From assembly GCF_040364665.1 (NCBI RefSeq), contig NZ_BAABWX010000009.1, positions 1 to 64,000 on the forward strand: a stretch of DNA of 64,000 nt, written 5' to 3'. Positions 54,476 through 62,306 of this stretch are shown here, piece by piece. Numbering within the stretch: the first letter of the stretch is position 1; each line of letters opens with the position of its first letter. A model generated the notes under the pieces. It saw nothing but the letters and a program-made list of their open reading frames with translations. It did no database searches and had not been told where the DNA came from. This DNA comes from Cognatishimia sp. WU-CL00825 (GTDB taxonomy: Bacteria > Pseudomonadota > Alphaproteobacteria > Rhodobacterales > Rhodobacteraceae). A program made the position numbers and the translations under genes.

Positions 54476-54514
54476 GGGCCTTAACAGAGTCTATATTAGA
54501 CTCTGTTAAGGCCC
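54476..54514. repeat. 39-bp perfect palindrome upstream of repA
   Basis: Arms of 18 bases (GGGCCTTAACAGAGTCTA and its exact complement) around TAT. It lies 217 bases before the repA ATG, between the partition palindrome and two DnaA boxes. No U-tract follows. A role as a RepA/RepB operator, replication-associated cruciform or insulating terminator are all possible. Confidence 0.75.
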
Positions 54515-54525
54515 CTTTCAGACAG

Positions 54526-54556
54526 TTATCCAAACCTGGTCTTAAACTTATCCACA
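54526..54556 (+). promoter_or_regulatory. DnaA boxes upstream of repA
   Basis: TTATCCACA at 54548-54556 matches the consensus DnaA box exactly; TTATCCAAA at 54526-54534 differs at one position. They are in the same orientation 22 bases apart. Confidence 0.65.
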
Positions 54557-54730
54557 GGCACCTGTAGAAAACACTTGCCAGAATCTGATTGAGCAGGCAA
54601 ATAATTACGGTAATAAGTGAATAAAACGGCTTTCTCCGTAACAAACGGAATTAGGCCAAGAAATTTTGGGGCGCAACGTCTACCCCGAGCGGTAAAAGTC
54701 AGAGGGCACTATGACCACAGTGCAAACAGG

Positions 54731-55951
54731 ATGAATTCTGTACAAGAGCGTCTCAATATTGGGCGCCCATTGCAAGAGCGTATCGATCAGCTGGTGGGCG
54801 AACACGCCCTAAAGCTGTCAGAACGGCTGCAAGCACACCGGGAACAGTTGTTCCCACCAGATGCCAGCAAAATGCTGCGCAAATTTACATCCGGGGAAGC
54901 CGCAGACCTATTGGGGGTCAAAGACGCCTATTTGCGCAAGCTGCATTTGGATGGCAAAGGCCCGGAGCCCGAAATTCGAGCCGGGGGCCGCAGGTATTAT
55001 TCGCCAGAAGACATTCAGGCGTTGCGTGATTTGCTGGAACAAGGGGCAAAAGTTCCGGGCACTTATCTGCCTGGACGGCGCGAAGGCGACCATTTGCAGG
55101 TGATCACGGTGATCAACTTCAAGGGTGGGTCCGGTAAAACCACAACTTCTGCGCATCTGGCCCAGAAAATGGCGCTTGATGGCTATAAAGTGCTGGCGGT
55201 GGACCTTGACCCACAGGCCAGCCTGAGCGCGTTGCATGGGTTTCAGCCGGAATTTGATCTGCTGGATGGCGGCACGCTGTATGATGCCATTCGCTATGAT
55301 GATCCGGTGCCTGTGCAAGATATCATTCAGAAAACCTATTTTACCAACCTTGATATCATTCCGGGCAATCTGGACCTGATGGAGTTTGAACACGAAACAC
55401 CGCGGGCGATTGCAGAGCGCAGTGGCAACCTGTTCTTTACCCGTGTTGGTGACGTTTTGGCGGAAATAGAGTCTGATTATGACGTTGTTGTCATTGATTG
55501 CCCACCGCAATTGGGCTTTTTGACGATGAGCGCCTTATCCGCGGCCACAGCTGTATTGGTGACGGTGCATCCGCAGATGCTGGACGTGATGTCGATGTGT
55601 CAGTTCTTGTTGATGACGTCAAATTTGCTGGGCGTCGTGGCAGAGGCAGGCGGCGATATGACCTATGATTGGCTGCGCTATGTTGTGACGCGCTATGAAC
55701 CGGGAGATGGACCGCAAAACCAAATGGTAACCTTTATGCGTTCGATGTTTGGTGACCATGTGTTGAACAATTCTGTGCTGAAATCTACCGCTATTTCGGA
55801 CGCCGGCATCACCAAACAGACACTTTATGAGGTGGAAAAGTCTCAATTCACCCGGGCGACCTATGATCGGGCCATTGAATCGCTGAATGCGGTAAACGGA
55901 GAGATTGAAGGCTTGGTGCAACAGGCATGGGGACGAATAGATGGCGCGTAA
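54731..55951 (+). CDS. repA: Plasmid partitioning protein RepA (ParA-type ATPase)
   Basis: A 406-residue RepA of a repABC operon. An N-terminal helical/HTH region (FTSGEAADLLGVKDAYLRKLHLDGKGPEPEIRAGGRRYYSPEDIQALRDLL, about 52-105) gives DNA binding and autorepression. The ATPase core begins ITVINFKGGSGKTTTSAHLAQ (deviant Walker A, about 134-147), then VLAVDLDPQASLS and VVVIDCPPQLGFLTMSAL. Length and layout match RepA of Rhodobacterales repABC plasmids (about 400). The ATG at 54731 has a weak ACAGG site; a frame from 54617 extends the leader without family residues. It overlaps repB by 11 bases. Confidence 0.93.
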   Translation: MNSVQERLNIGRPLQERIDQLVGEHALKLSERLQAHREQLFPPDASKMLRKFTSGEAADLLGVKDAYLRKLHLDGKGPEPEIRAGGRRYYSPEDIQALRDLLEQGAKVPGTYLPGRREGDHLQVITVINFKGGSGKTTTSAHLAQKMALDGYKVLAVDLDPQASLSALHGFQPEFDLLDGGTLYDAIRYDDPVPVQDIIQKTYFTNLDIIPGNLDLMEFEHETPRAIAERSGNLFFTRVGDVLAEIESDYDVVVIDCPPQLGFLTMSALSAATAVLVTVHPQMLDVMSMCQFLLMTSNLLGVVAEAGGDMTYDWLRYVVTRYEPGDGPQNQMVTFMRSMFGDHVLNNSVLKSTAISDAGITKQTLYEVEKSQFTRATYDRAIESLNAVNGEIEGLVQQAWGRIDGA

Positions 55952-56918
55952 AAACCTGCTGAAAAGTTTGATGGAAACTGCGGAAGAACCCAATGCTGGG
56001 CAAAGCCCCCCTGCCCCATCGCAGACAAAGAAAGCTGCAACCCCGCGCTATACCAAGGGCGCAATTGGTGCTGTTAGCCAATCCATTGCAGAGCTTAAAA
56101 GCCGCTCGGTGATGGAGGTCGATGTCGCATTGGTGGATTGGGCCGGCAATGTTGACCGGCTGGAACATAATGACGCCGACCATCAGGCCTTGATGCAATC
56201 CATTCAAGAGTACGGCCAACAAGTGCCGGTGCTATTGCGACCGAACCCGAATGATCCAGAGCGCTATCAAGTGGTCTATGGTCGGAGGCGACTGCGCGCC
56301 TTGCGTGATTTGGGCCTGACGGCCAAAGCGCTGATCCGCGACCTAGATGATCGGGCTTTGATTATCGCGCAGGGCCAGGAAAACTCGGCTCGTAAGGACC
56401 TGACCTTCATCGAGCGCGCAAATTTCGCCCGGCAAATGCGCGAGGCAGGCTATGATCGCAAAGTGATTGGCGATGCGTTGCATGTGGATAAAACCGTGAT
56501 TTCACGCATGCTGAGCGTCGCTGACCTGATACCGGTTACGTTGATCGAAGCCATTGGCCCAGCACCTTCGGTTGGTCGCGATCGTTGGTTGGCTTTGGCG
56601 GCGGGGTTGGAGAAATCTGCCGCGAACCTGCAAGATGCGGTGTCTTTGGCGGCGGCAACGGGCGGCGGATCGGATCTGCGGTTTAAGGCTGTGTTTGATA
56701 TGATTGAAAAATCATCAAGCGGGCAGGGGGCAGCACAAAAGCGCCCAAGTTCCCACGCCATGAAGACCAAAGACGGGGCCGAACTGGGGCGGGTGACCTG
56801 GAAGGCCGGGCAGATGATTATGACATTAAGCGAAGGTGCTGGCGACGGGTTTAACACTTGGTTGCTTCAGAACTTTGCAGAGATTCATCAGAACTGGAAA
56901 AACCAGACTGACGAATAG
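55941..56918 (+). CDS. repB: Plasmid partitioning protein RepB (ParB-type)
   Basis: A 325-residue ParB-family centromere-binding protein. The N-terminal region is basic and low-complexity. The ParB/Sulfiredoxin-like domain has ADHQALMQSIQEYGQQVPVLLRPNPNDPERYQVVYGRRRLRALRDLG (about 73-117) and QGQENSARKDLTFIERANFARQM, followed by the HTH YDRKVIGDALHVDKTVISRMLSVADLIP. It should bind the 16-bp palindromes. The stop is followed three bases later by the first of two covarying hairpins. Confidence 0.93.
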   Translation: MARKNLLKSLMETAEEPNAGQSPPAPSQTKKAATPRYTKGAIGAVSQSIAELKSRSVMEVDVALVDWAGNVDRLEHNDADHQALMQSIQEYGQQVPVLLRPNPNDPERYQVVYGRRRLRALRDLGLTAKALIRDLDDRALIIAQGQENSARKDLTFIERANFARQMREAGYDRKVIGDALHVDKTVISRMLSVADLIPVTLIEAIGPAPSVGRDRWLALAAGLEKSAANLQDAVSLAAATGGGSDLRFKAVFDMIEKSSSGQGAAQKRPSSHAMKTKDGAELGRVTWKAGQMIMTLSEGAGDGFNTWLLQNFAEIHQNWKNQTDE

Positions 56919-56920
56919 GC

Positions 56921-57020
56921 GTGGCCTTTGGCGAGGTCACAAAAACGAGCAGTAAAACCAAGGAGGCACAAACGACAGAGTAAAAATTAAAGCCCCCCAA
57001 GTGATCTTTGGCGAGATCAT
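56921..57020. ncRNA. repB-repC intergenic hairpins, candidate counter-transcribed RNA region
   Basis: Two stem-loops share the hexaloop TTGGCG: GTGGCCT/AGGTCAC (56921-56940) and GTGATCT/AGATCAT (57001-57020), with compensating stem changes. In repABC replicons this interval codes a small antisense RNA that limits repC expression. On the minus strand TTGACA (57085-57080, inside the palindrome), an 18-base spacer and TAGATT (57061-57056) form a possible promoter; a T-rich stretch follows the second hairpin near 56980. The RNA itself is inferred from family knowledge and these signals. Confidence 0.45.
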
Positions 57021-57070
57021 CCCGAGAGGCCCTAATTCGTGTCTTAGCAGTTTCGAATCTAATGGGTTGC

Positions 57071-57086
57071 GTTGACAGCTGTCAAC
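57071..57086. promoter_or_regulatory. 16-bp palindrome, candidate centromere site 2
   Basis: Second exact copy of GTTGACAGCTGTCAAC, 48 bases before the repC ATG. Its minus-strand TTGACA could serve as the -35 of the antisense RNA, so partition-protein binding may affect copy control. Confidence 0.8.
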
Positions 57087-57134
57087 AGGCGTCGGACTCC
57101 GGCGGGCGGAAATTCTTTGTCTCGTGGCAAATAG

Positions 57135-58310
57135 ATGGAAGTTTTAACAACGACGCCCTTTGGGCAGCGGCCGGTAACGGCTGGATTGATCAAACGTGCC
57201 AAGGCAACACGTGCCGGCGCGGCCTTGGCCGAGGTCAGCAAATGGGACATCATGCGCGAATTGACTGTGGCCAAAAAACACTTTGGCTTAAACGCATCCG
57301 CATTGACCGTGCTGAACGCTTTGCTCAGTTTTCATCGTGGCGACATTTTGGCGGATACCGGGGCTTTGGTGGTGTTTCCCTCAAACCGCACTTTGGCGGG
57401 CCGGGCACACGGCATGCCAGAGAGCACTTTGCGGCGAAACCTAAACGTGCTGATCAAGGCCGGATTGATTGCGCGCCACGACAGCCCAAATGGCAAACGC
57501 TATGCCGTAAGAGGGCAGGGGGGTGACATCACACGCGCCTTTGGATTTGACCTGCGCCCGCTTTTGGTAAAGGCCGTCGACATTCACACAGCCGCCACAG
57601 ATGCTTTGAAACTGGCAGCAGAAACCAAGCGCCGCCGTGAAAAAACGGCCCTGATGAAGCGCGACTGCTGGAAGCTGCTGGAGTTTGCCCGCACCGAGGG
57701 CCTAAAGGGCGACTGGAACGCGCTGGAGGAGGCCCTGACAGCCGCTGGCAAGCAAATGCGCCGCGTCTTAACCATTGCCCAGCTGGACGCTTTGTGTGGG
57801 GCCTTAAGTGAAACACTGGAACGCTTTGAAATACTGTTTCAATTAAAACCAACAAAAACAGACGAAATGACTGCCTGTGACACCCAAAATGAGCGCCACA
57901 TACAGAGTTCAAATAAAGATAAATTTGATTCTGAAACAGGCATAGGAAACGCAAAGCAACCGGAAGCCACAGCTTCGGAACCGGAAACCATTCCTATCGC
58001 ATTGGTGTTGCAAGCTTGCCCAGATATCACTCCATATTCGGCGACGCCGATACAAAGAAAGCACGAATTGGTTGAAACGGCCCATTTCTTGCACAGCATG
58101 ATGGGAATCACGTCAGAGGTTTGGCAATCAGCCATGAAAACCATGGGATCAGAAGCCGCTTCGGTAGCATTAGCCTGCATACTGCAACGTATCGATAAAA
58201 TCAAAAACCCAGGTGGATATCTGCGCGTATTGAGCCAAAAAGCCGAAAATGGGGCCTTTAGTGTCTGGCCAATGATCCGAGCTTTGTTGGGAAAAGAAAT
58301 GCGCTGTTGA
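57135..58310 (+). CDS. repC: Replication initiator RepC
   Basis: A 391-residue RepC, the initiator found only with repABC replicons of alphaproteobacteria. The N-terminal segment (ALAEVSKWDIMRELTVAKKHFGLNASALTVLNALLSFHRGD) and the winged-helix region (LVVFPSNRTLAGRAHGMPESTLRRNLNVLIKAGLIARHDSPNGKRYAVRG) are diagnostic. The C-terminal domain (about 285-391) has PETIPIALVLQACPDI and IDKIKNPGGYLRVLSQKAENGAFSVWPMI. Residues about 235-285 are polar and low-complexity and coincide with an AT-rich stretch. The TGA stop lies within the third palindrome. Confidence 0.93.
   Translation: MEVLTTTPFGQRPVTAGLIKRAKATRAGAALAEVSKWDIMRELTVAKKHFGLNASALTVLNALLSFHRGDILADTGALVVFPSNRTLAGRAHGMPESTLRRNLNVLIKAGLIARHDSPNGKRYAVRGQGGDITRAFGFDLRPLLVKAVDIHTAATDALKLAAETKRRREKTALMKRDCWKLLEFARTEGLKGDWNALEEALTAAGKQMRRVLTIAQLDALCGALSETLERFEILFQLKPTKTDEMTACDTQNERHIQSSNKDKFDSETGIGNAKQPEATASEPETIPIALVLQACPDITPYSATPIQRKHELVETAHFLHSMMGITSEVWQSAMKTMGSEAASVALACILQRIDKIKNPGGYLRVLSQKAENGAFSVWPMIRALLGKEMRC
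57835..57950. other. AT-rich stretch inside repC, candidate replication origin
   Basis: In repABC replicons the origin maps inside repC, to an AT-rich portion. Here the stretch coding the polar linker is visibly richer in A and T than the rest of repC (for example AATTAAAACCAACAAAAAC and AAATAAAGATAAATTTGA). The assignment is inference from family knowledge and composition. Confidence 0.45.
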
Positions 58311-58321
58311 CAGCTGTCAAC
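58306..58321. promoter_or_regulatory. 16-bp palindrome on the repC stop, candidate centromere site 3
   Basis: Third exact copy of GTTGACAGCTGTCAAC; its TTGA contains the repC TGA stop (58308-58310). Confidence 0.8.
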
Positions 58322-58405
58322 TCTGTATAAGTATATGAAATAAAACCGAAAAGAGAAGGCGTTCAAGAATTTATAAAAAAAATGCGGTTTTGTGAAAAAG
58401 GTGAC

Positions 58406-58434
58406 TTGCGTCAACCTGCAGCTTGGTCTAAATC
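58406..58434 (+). promoter_or_regulatory. Promoter of tRNA-Thr
   Basis: TTGCGT (58406-58411), 17-base spacer, TAAATC (58429-58434), then 10 bases to the first tRNA base. Spacing is ideal for a housekeeping-sigma promoter. Confidence 0.65.
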
Positions 58435-58444
58435 ACCGCACAGT

Positions 58445-58520
58445 GCCCCTATAGCTCAGCTGGTAGAGCAACTGATTTGTAATCAGTAGGTCCGCGGTTC
58501 GAGTCCGTGTGGGGGCACCA
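58445..58520 (+). tRNA. tRNA-Thr (anticodon UGU)
   Basis: Complete cloverleaf. Acceptor stem GCCCCTA / TGGGGGC with discriminator A and encoded CCA; D-arm GCTCAGCTGGTAGAGC; anticodon stem ACTGA/TCAGT with loop TTTGTAA (anticodon TGT at 58478-58480); T-arm around GGTTCGAGTCC. It follows repC by about 135 bases. The 3' half overlaps the end of a recombinase remnant on the opposite strand, the usual sign of a tRNA attachment site. Confidence 0.95.
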
Positions 58521-59205
58521 TTTCAAACTTTCCCAGGCGAAAGTCCTCCAAGGCCTTGAAAGGTAAGGAGGTTTGAGCGGTTCGATAACCCTCATATCGG
58601 GTATAGGGTAACCTCTCCGCAAATACCAATTTCAGTACCGCTCGCTTGTCTTCAAAGCGCTCAGAAGTCCATAGTTTACTGGGGGTTCCGAGGAAATCAA
58701 AAGCGGTTCGATAAACTTGGTCAAAGGGGGCAATTGGTTTGCCACATTTCTGGATTTTCTCAGTCAGAAATGTGTTTTGTTCTTCAATCTCGCGCAACCG
58801 CTCCTCGTAGGCAGAGATAAGCGTGTCGCTGTTCGTATCAATCAAGCGGTCCAGAATCTGGGCTGACTTGCGATCCATCTGAGACAACTGCTTCTGCATC
58901 GATTGCTTGTCATCTTCGGCAGATTGAAGGCGTGCCTGCCACAGGTCACGAAACATGTCGAAGGCCATGGTAAAGAGATTGGCGCTTGGCCGCATATCTT
59001 TGAGCAACAGTTCAAACGCGTCTTCGAGCTTTTCCCTGCGGAAGGATTTTCGATATTCGATGCAGCCCTTTGTGTCACACAAATAGTATGGATATTTGGC
59101 GCTACGCCCTTTGGACCAACAGGCCGTCATAGGCTGTTCACAGTGCCCAAAGCTGACAAAACCACGCAAAGGGAAGTCTTCGTTCAAGTCTTTGTGTGCG
59201 GGCAC
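58483..59205 (-). pseudogene. Serine recombinase/integrase, C-terminal remnant
   Basis: About 240 codons of the C-terminal part of a large serine recombinase: a zinc-ribbon-like segment (GFVSFGHCEQPMTACWSKGRSAKYPYYLCDTKGCIEYRKSFRREKLEDAF), a long coiled coil (about residues 90-150) and a basic tail. The catalytic resolvase domain is missing; the homologous frame continues about 15 codons further upstream and then meets a TAG near 59250. One zinc-ribbon cysteine position (VSFGHC) appears substituted, consistent with decay. The last 13 codons (VPPHGLEPRTY) are read from the complement of the tRNA-Thr 3' half, so the gene end was formed by integration at the tRNA. Confidence 0.8.
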
Positions 59206-59344
59206 GTAGGCGGCTTCATTGAGGCGTTTGTGGACGGTTTGGCGTGTCTCCTAACTGATAAGCGCTTCATGCTTTGCCGGAACCAAATGCAGCCCCCAGT
59301 CTTTGTGCGAGATGTCACCCGCATAAGATCGGGCGATTGAACAG

Positions 59345-59819
59345 TTCCACCGCGCGCGTGAGGATGCGCGTCAGACGATGCTGCTCAAAGAGGCGTGGCA
59401 AGGTAGTGGAAAGGTCTACGGCTATCGCAAACTGCATGATGATTTGGTCAAACAAGGTGAGACCAGTTGCCCTAACCGCGTTGCTAGGCTGACCCGTCTG
59501 GCAGGTATCCGCGCTCAGATCGGCTATAAGCGCAAGCCTGGGAAGTATGGTGGCAGACCATCTGTTGTGGTCGATAATACGCTGGATCGGCAGTTTGAAG
59601 TAACCGAGCCGGACACGGCTTGGGTCTCAGATATTTCATACATAAAAGCTACGAGGGCTTCCTGTATCTGGCCGTTGTCATCGACCTTTACTCACGCCGT
59701 GTTATTAGCTGATCCACACCGATCAAGGTTCGCAATATACGAGCCGAAATTGGGCGGCGTTTCTGCGAGCCCACAACATCAAGCATTCAATGAGCAGACG
59801 TGGAAATTGTCATGAATGA
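59345..59819 (+). pseudogene. IS3-family transposase OrfB remnant, frameshifted and deleted
   Basis: Pieces of an IS3-type OrfB are recognisable in three frames: QFHRAREDARQTMLLKEAWQGSGKVYGYRKLHDDL and DTAWVSDISYIK; then, after a lost base near 59647, YEGFLYLAVVIDLYSRRVI; then, from 59711, LIHTDQGSQYTSRNWAAFLRAHNIKHSMSRRGNCHE ending at TGA. The DDE core between RRVI and HTDQGSQY is deleted, so no active transposase can be made. OrfA is absent. It abuts the broken recombinase, so this is an old mobile-element scar. Confidence 0.85.
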
Positions 59820-60144
59820 GACCTAGTCCGCCATTGGTCCGAGGACAACAGTCGAATGCCGGTGCCCGTCGACTTCGAAAACAGACAGCGCAATGTGAAC
59901 CAAGAAGGTGTCTAGGAAACTAGGGGTACTTCACAGATACCGTGTCTTCTGCACTTTGAACGTTTTTTGGTAATAGTAATGCATACAGGAATTGGTCGCT
60001 TATTCTCCGGATGACTTGGAATGGTTTAATGGGCTTCGCCTTGGTCAGGGCGATATGGCGCGACGTGATCCGAGACAAGAACGGAGTTCGCAGCATTCTT
60101 ACGGCTGAATAAAGGAAAAGGGGGCTGTTGAATTTTTTTAATGT
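59820..60144. other. Gene-free mobile-element scar
   Basis: About 325 bases without a supported gene. A segment TCTAGGAAACTAGGGG (from 59911) ending in TACTTCA resembles an IS3-family terminal sequence and may be the right end of the decayed element; no matching left end was found. Short open frames here have no ribosome site. Confidence 0.45.
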
Positions 60145-60161
60145 ATGCATTAATGCATTAA
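60145..60161. promoter_or_regulatory. Overlapping palindromes before the second otnK, candidate operator
   Basis: ATGCATTAATGCAT (60145-60158) and TTAATGCATTAA (60150-60161) are perfect and overlap. They end next to an ATG at 60165 but 31 bases before the GTG that is the more likely otnK start, which would suit a repressor site over the promoter or leader. Confidence 0.5.
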
Positions 60162-60191
60162 TTAATGAGTGAATTGGAAGGGCCTACAACC

Positions 60192-61460
60192 GTGACTTAT
60201 TTTGGAGCAATTGCTGATGACTTAACGGGCGCTACCGATTTGGCGGGGTTGATGGCTCGTGCGGGGGTTGCCGTTTCTTTGCGCATAGGGGTGCCTGAGG
60301 ACCTGCCAGAGCATGGGTCTGCTATTGAGGTGATTGCGCTGAAATCTCGGACGGAACCAGTGCAATCCGCACTGGCCGAGACCAAGGCGGCTTTGCGTTG
60401 GCTGCAAGCGGCGGGAACGCAACGATATTTCTGGAAGTATTGCTCGACATTTGACAGCACCGCAGAGGGTAATATTGGACCGGTTGCGGAAATGCTGATG
60501 GCTGAAATTGGTGCGGATCAAACTATCTATTGCCCAGCCTTTCCTGAAAATGGTCGTAGTGTATTTATGGGCAACCTGTTTGTTGGCCAGCAGCCCTTGT
60601 CCGAAAGCCCGATGCAGCATCACCCGCTGACCCCAATGACCGACAGTAATTTGATGCGATTGCTAGAACCTCAGGTGACCCGAAAAGTAGGGTTGTTGGA
60701 TCGGTTGCAAGTGGCGCAGGGGCCAGAGGTGGTGACCGAAGGCTTGGCAGCCTTAGAGGCCCAAGGCGTGGCGCATGTTATTGTCGATGCCGTGGCCAAC
60801 AATGATCTCTATTCGATCGCAGAAGCGTGTCGGCACATGCCGTTATTGACTGGCGGATCGGCTTTGGCGATGGCCCTGCCACATCTTTATATGGGGGATG
60901 GTTCGCTTGAGACCAGCGACACGCGGAGGCAATTCCCCGCGACGTGCGCGAGGGGCGTGGTTCTGTCGGGCAGTTGCTCGGCGATGACCAATCGGCAAGT
61001 CGCAGAATATTTGGCGCAAGGCCGCCCGTGTTACAAAGTCGATCCATTGGAATTGGCCCAGAATGGGCCGTCTGAGATATTGGATTGGTTGTCTAGGCAG
61101 GACTTGGACCAAATGCCTTTGGTCTATGCCACGGCCAGGCCAGACTCGGTTAAAGCGGCGCAAGAATTGCTAGGTGTGGCCGAAGCTGGTGCGATGGTAG
61201 AACAAGTGCTTGCCACTTGTGCAACGGTTGCGCGTGATTTGGGCGCGCGGCGTATTGTGGTGGCAGGGGGCGAAACCTCTGGGGCTGTCACCAAGGCTTT
61301 GGGAGCAGATCAACTGGACGTCGGCCCGGAAATTGCGCCAGGTGTGCCATGGTGTTTCTGCAAATCAGATGGTCATCAGATGGCTTTGACGTTGAAATCA
61401 GGGAATTTCGGGGCCGCGGGATTTTTTAGCGATGCCATTAAGAAATTGGACAGCCAGTGA
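60192..61460 (+). CDS. otnK: 3-oxo-tetronate kinase, second copy
   Basis: A 422-residue YgbK-type four-carbon acid sugar kinase, paralogous along its whole length to the copy at 11221-12492 (for example IADDLTGATDLAGLMARAGVAVSLRIGVP, FWKYCSTFDSTAEGNIGPVAEML and VAGGETSGAVTKALG). All expected motifs are intact. The GTG at 60192, with GGAAGGG upstream, gives a product matching the paralogue N-terminus; an ATG at 60165 adds nine residues, has no ribosome site and lies against the palindromes. It overlaps otnC by four bases. No dehydrogenase or isomerase gene accompanies this pair. Confidence 0.9.
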   Translation: MTYFGAIADDLTGATDLAGLMARAGVAVSLRIGVPEDLPEHGSAIEVIALKSRTEPVQSALAETKAALRWLQAAGTQRYFWKYCSTFDSTAEGNIGPVAEMLMAEIGADQTIYCPAFPENGRSVFMGNLFVGQQPLSESPMQHHPLTPMTDSNLMRLLEPQVTRKVGLLDRLQVAQGPEVVTEGLAALEAQGVAHVIVDAVANNDLYSIAEACRHMPLLTGGSALAMALPHLYMGDGSLETSDTRRQFPATCARGVVLSGSCSAMTNRQVAEYLAQGRPCYKVDPLELAQNGPSEILDWLSRQDLDQMPLVYATARPDSVKAAQELLGVAEAGAMVEQVLATCATVARDLGARRIVVAGGETSGAVTKALGADQLDVGPEIAPGVPWCFCKSDGHQMALTLKSGNFGAAGFFSDAIKKLDSQ

Positions 61461-62107
61461 GTGAGGAAACGCACCTGCGCGAGCAGATCTGTCTTTTGGC
61501 CAAATCGATGTTTGATCGCGGACTGACCGGAGGCAGCACAGGAAATATTTCGTCGCGCACCCCTGATGGCGGTCTGTTGGTGTCGCCAACTGGCACGTCA
61601 TTTGGAAGGCTTGATCCGGGGCGGCTAAGTCGTTTTGATGCGCGGGGCAGGCTGTTGGATGGCGATCGGCCAACCAAAGAGATGCCATTGCATGCGGCGT
61701 TTTATGAAACACGCAGCCGCGCAGGCGCTGTTGTGCATTTGCATTCTTGTCATGCGGTGGCATTGTCGATGATGCCAGATGTGGATGCAGATAATTTTCT
61801 GCCACCGTTGACGCCTTACGGCATAATGAAACTGGGCAAGGTCAAACTGTTGCCGTTTTTCCTGCCGGGTGATCCAGAAATGGGCGCGGCGGTGCGCGGT
61901 TTGGCTGGCAAGAGAAGTGCTGTGATGTTGGCCAACCATGGGCCGGTTGTGGCAGGAAAGGATATTGAAGCGGCTTGTAATGCGATTGAAGAGCTGGAAG
62001 ACACCGCGCGTTTGGCAATGATGACTCGTGGGCTGCAGCCAAAGATCCTGAATGACGCCGCCATTCGCGGATTGGTCGACAAATTTGACGTCGAGTGGGA
62101 TGACTGA
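61457..62107 (+). CDS. otnC: 3-oxo-tetronate 4-phosphate decarboxylase, second copy
   Basis: A 216-residue class II aldolase-family protein, the same length as the copy at 10574-11224 and by eye about 80% identical; HLHSCH and ANHGPVVAGKDIEAACNAIEELE are unchanged. Zinc ligands are intact, so it should be active. Coupled to otnK by a four-base overlap. Without ltnD and otnI nearby it must draw on 3-oxo-tetronate made elsewhere or serve a different upstream dehydrogenase. Confidence 0.9.
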   Translation: MSEETHLREQICLLAKSMFDRGLTGGSTGNISSRTPDGGLLVSPTGTSFGRLDPGRLSRFDARGRLLDGDRPTKEMPLHAAFYETRSRAGAVVHLHSCHAVALSMMPDVDADNFLPPLTPYGIMKLGKVKLLPFFLPGDPEMGAAVRGLAGKRSAVMLANHGPVVAGKDIEAACNAIEELEDTARLAMMTRGLQPKILNDAAIRGLVDKFDVEWDD

Positions 62108-62306
62108 GGTCTGAGTGCATACCCGCTAAGACGTATTGAACTTGCAAGGGTTCCGCCCAAATATTGCGCAACTTTTGAATAAAACGCCTTTTGCCATTGG
62201 TATCAGTGTGATTTTTAAGCGGATGGTCACATCAATGACACGCTTGAGTGGTTGGTTCGCGGCCGCTGATCGCATAGACAAGATCTATTGGCAAAGGGAC
62301 CCCGTG

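Noticed and set aside
58903..59340. Plus-strand open frame opposite the recombinase remnant
   Set aside because: No recognisable domain; it is opposite a clear zinc-ribbon and coiled-coil segment of a recombinase.
62136..62306. N-terminal extension of fructose-bisphosphatase
   Set aside because: The added 57 residues do not resemble the family and lack a ribosome site, while 62307 has AAAGGGA and gives the usual length.
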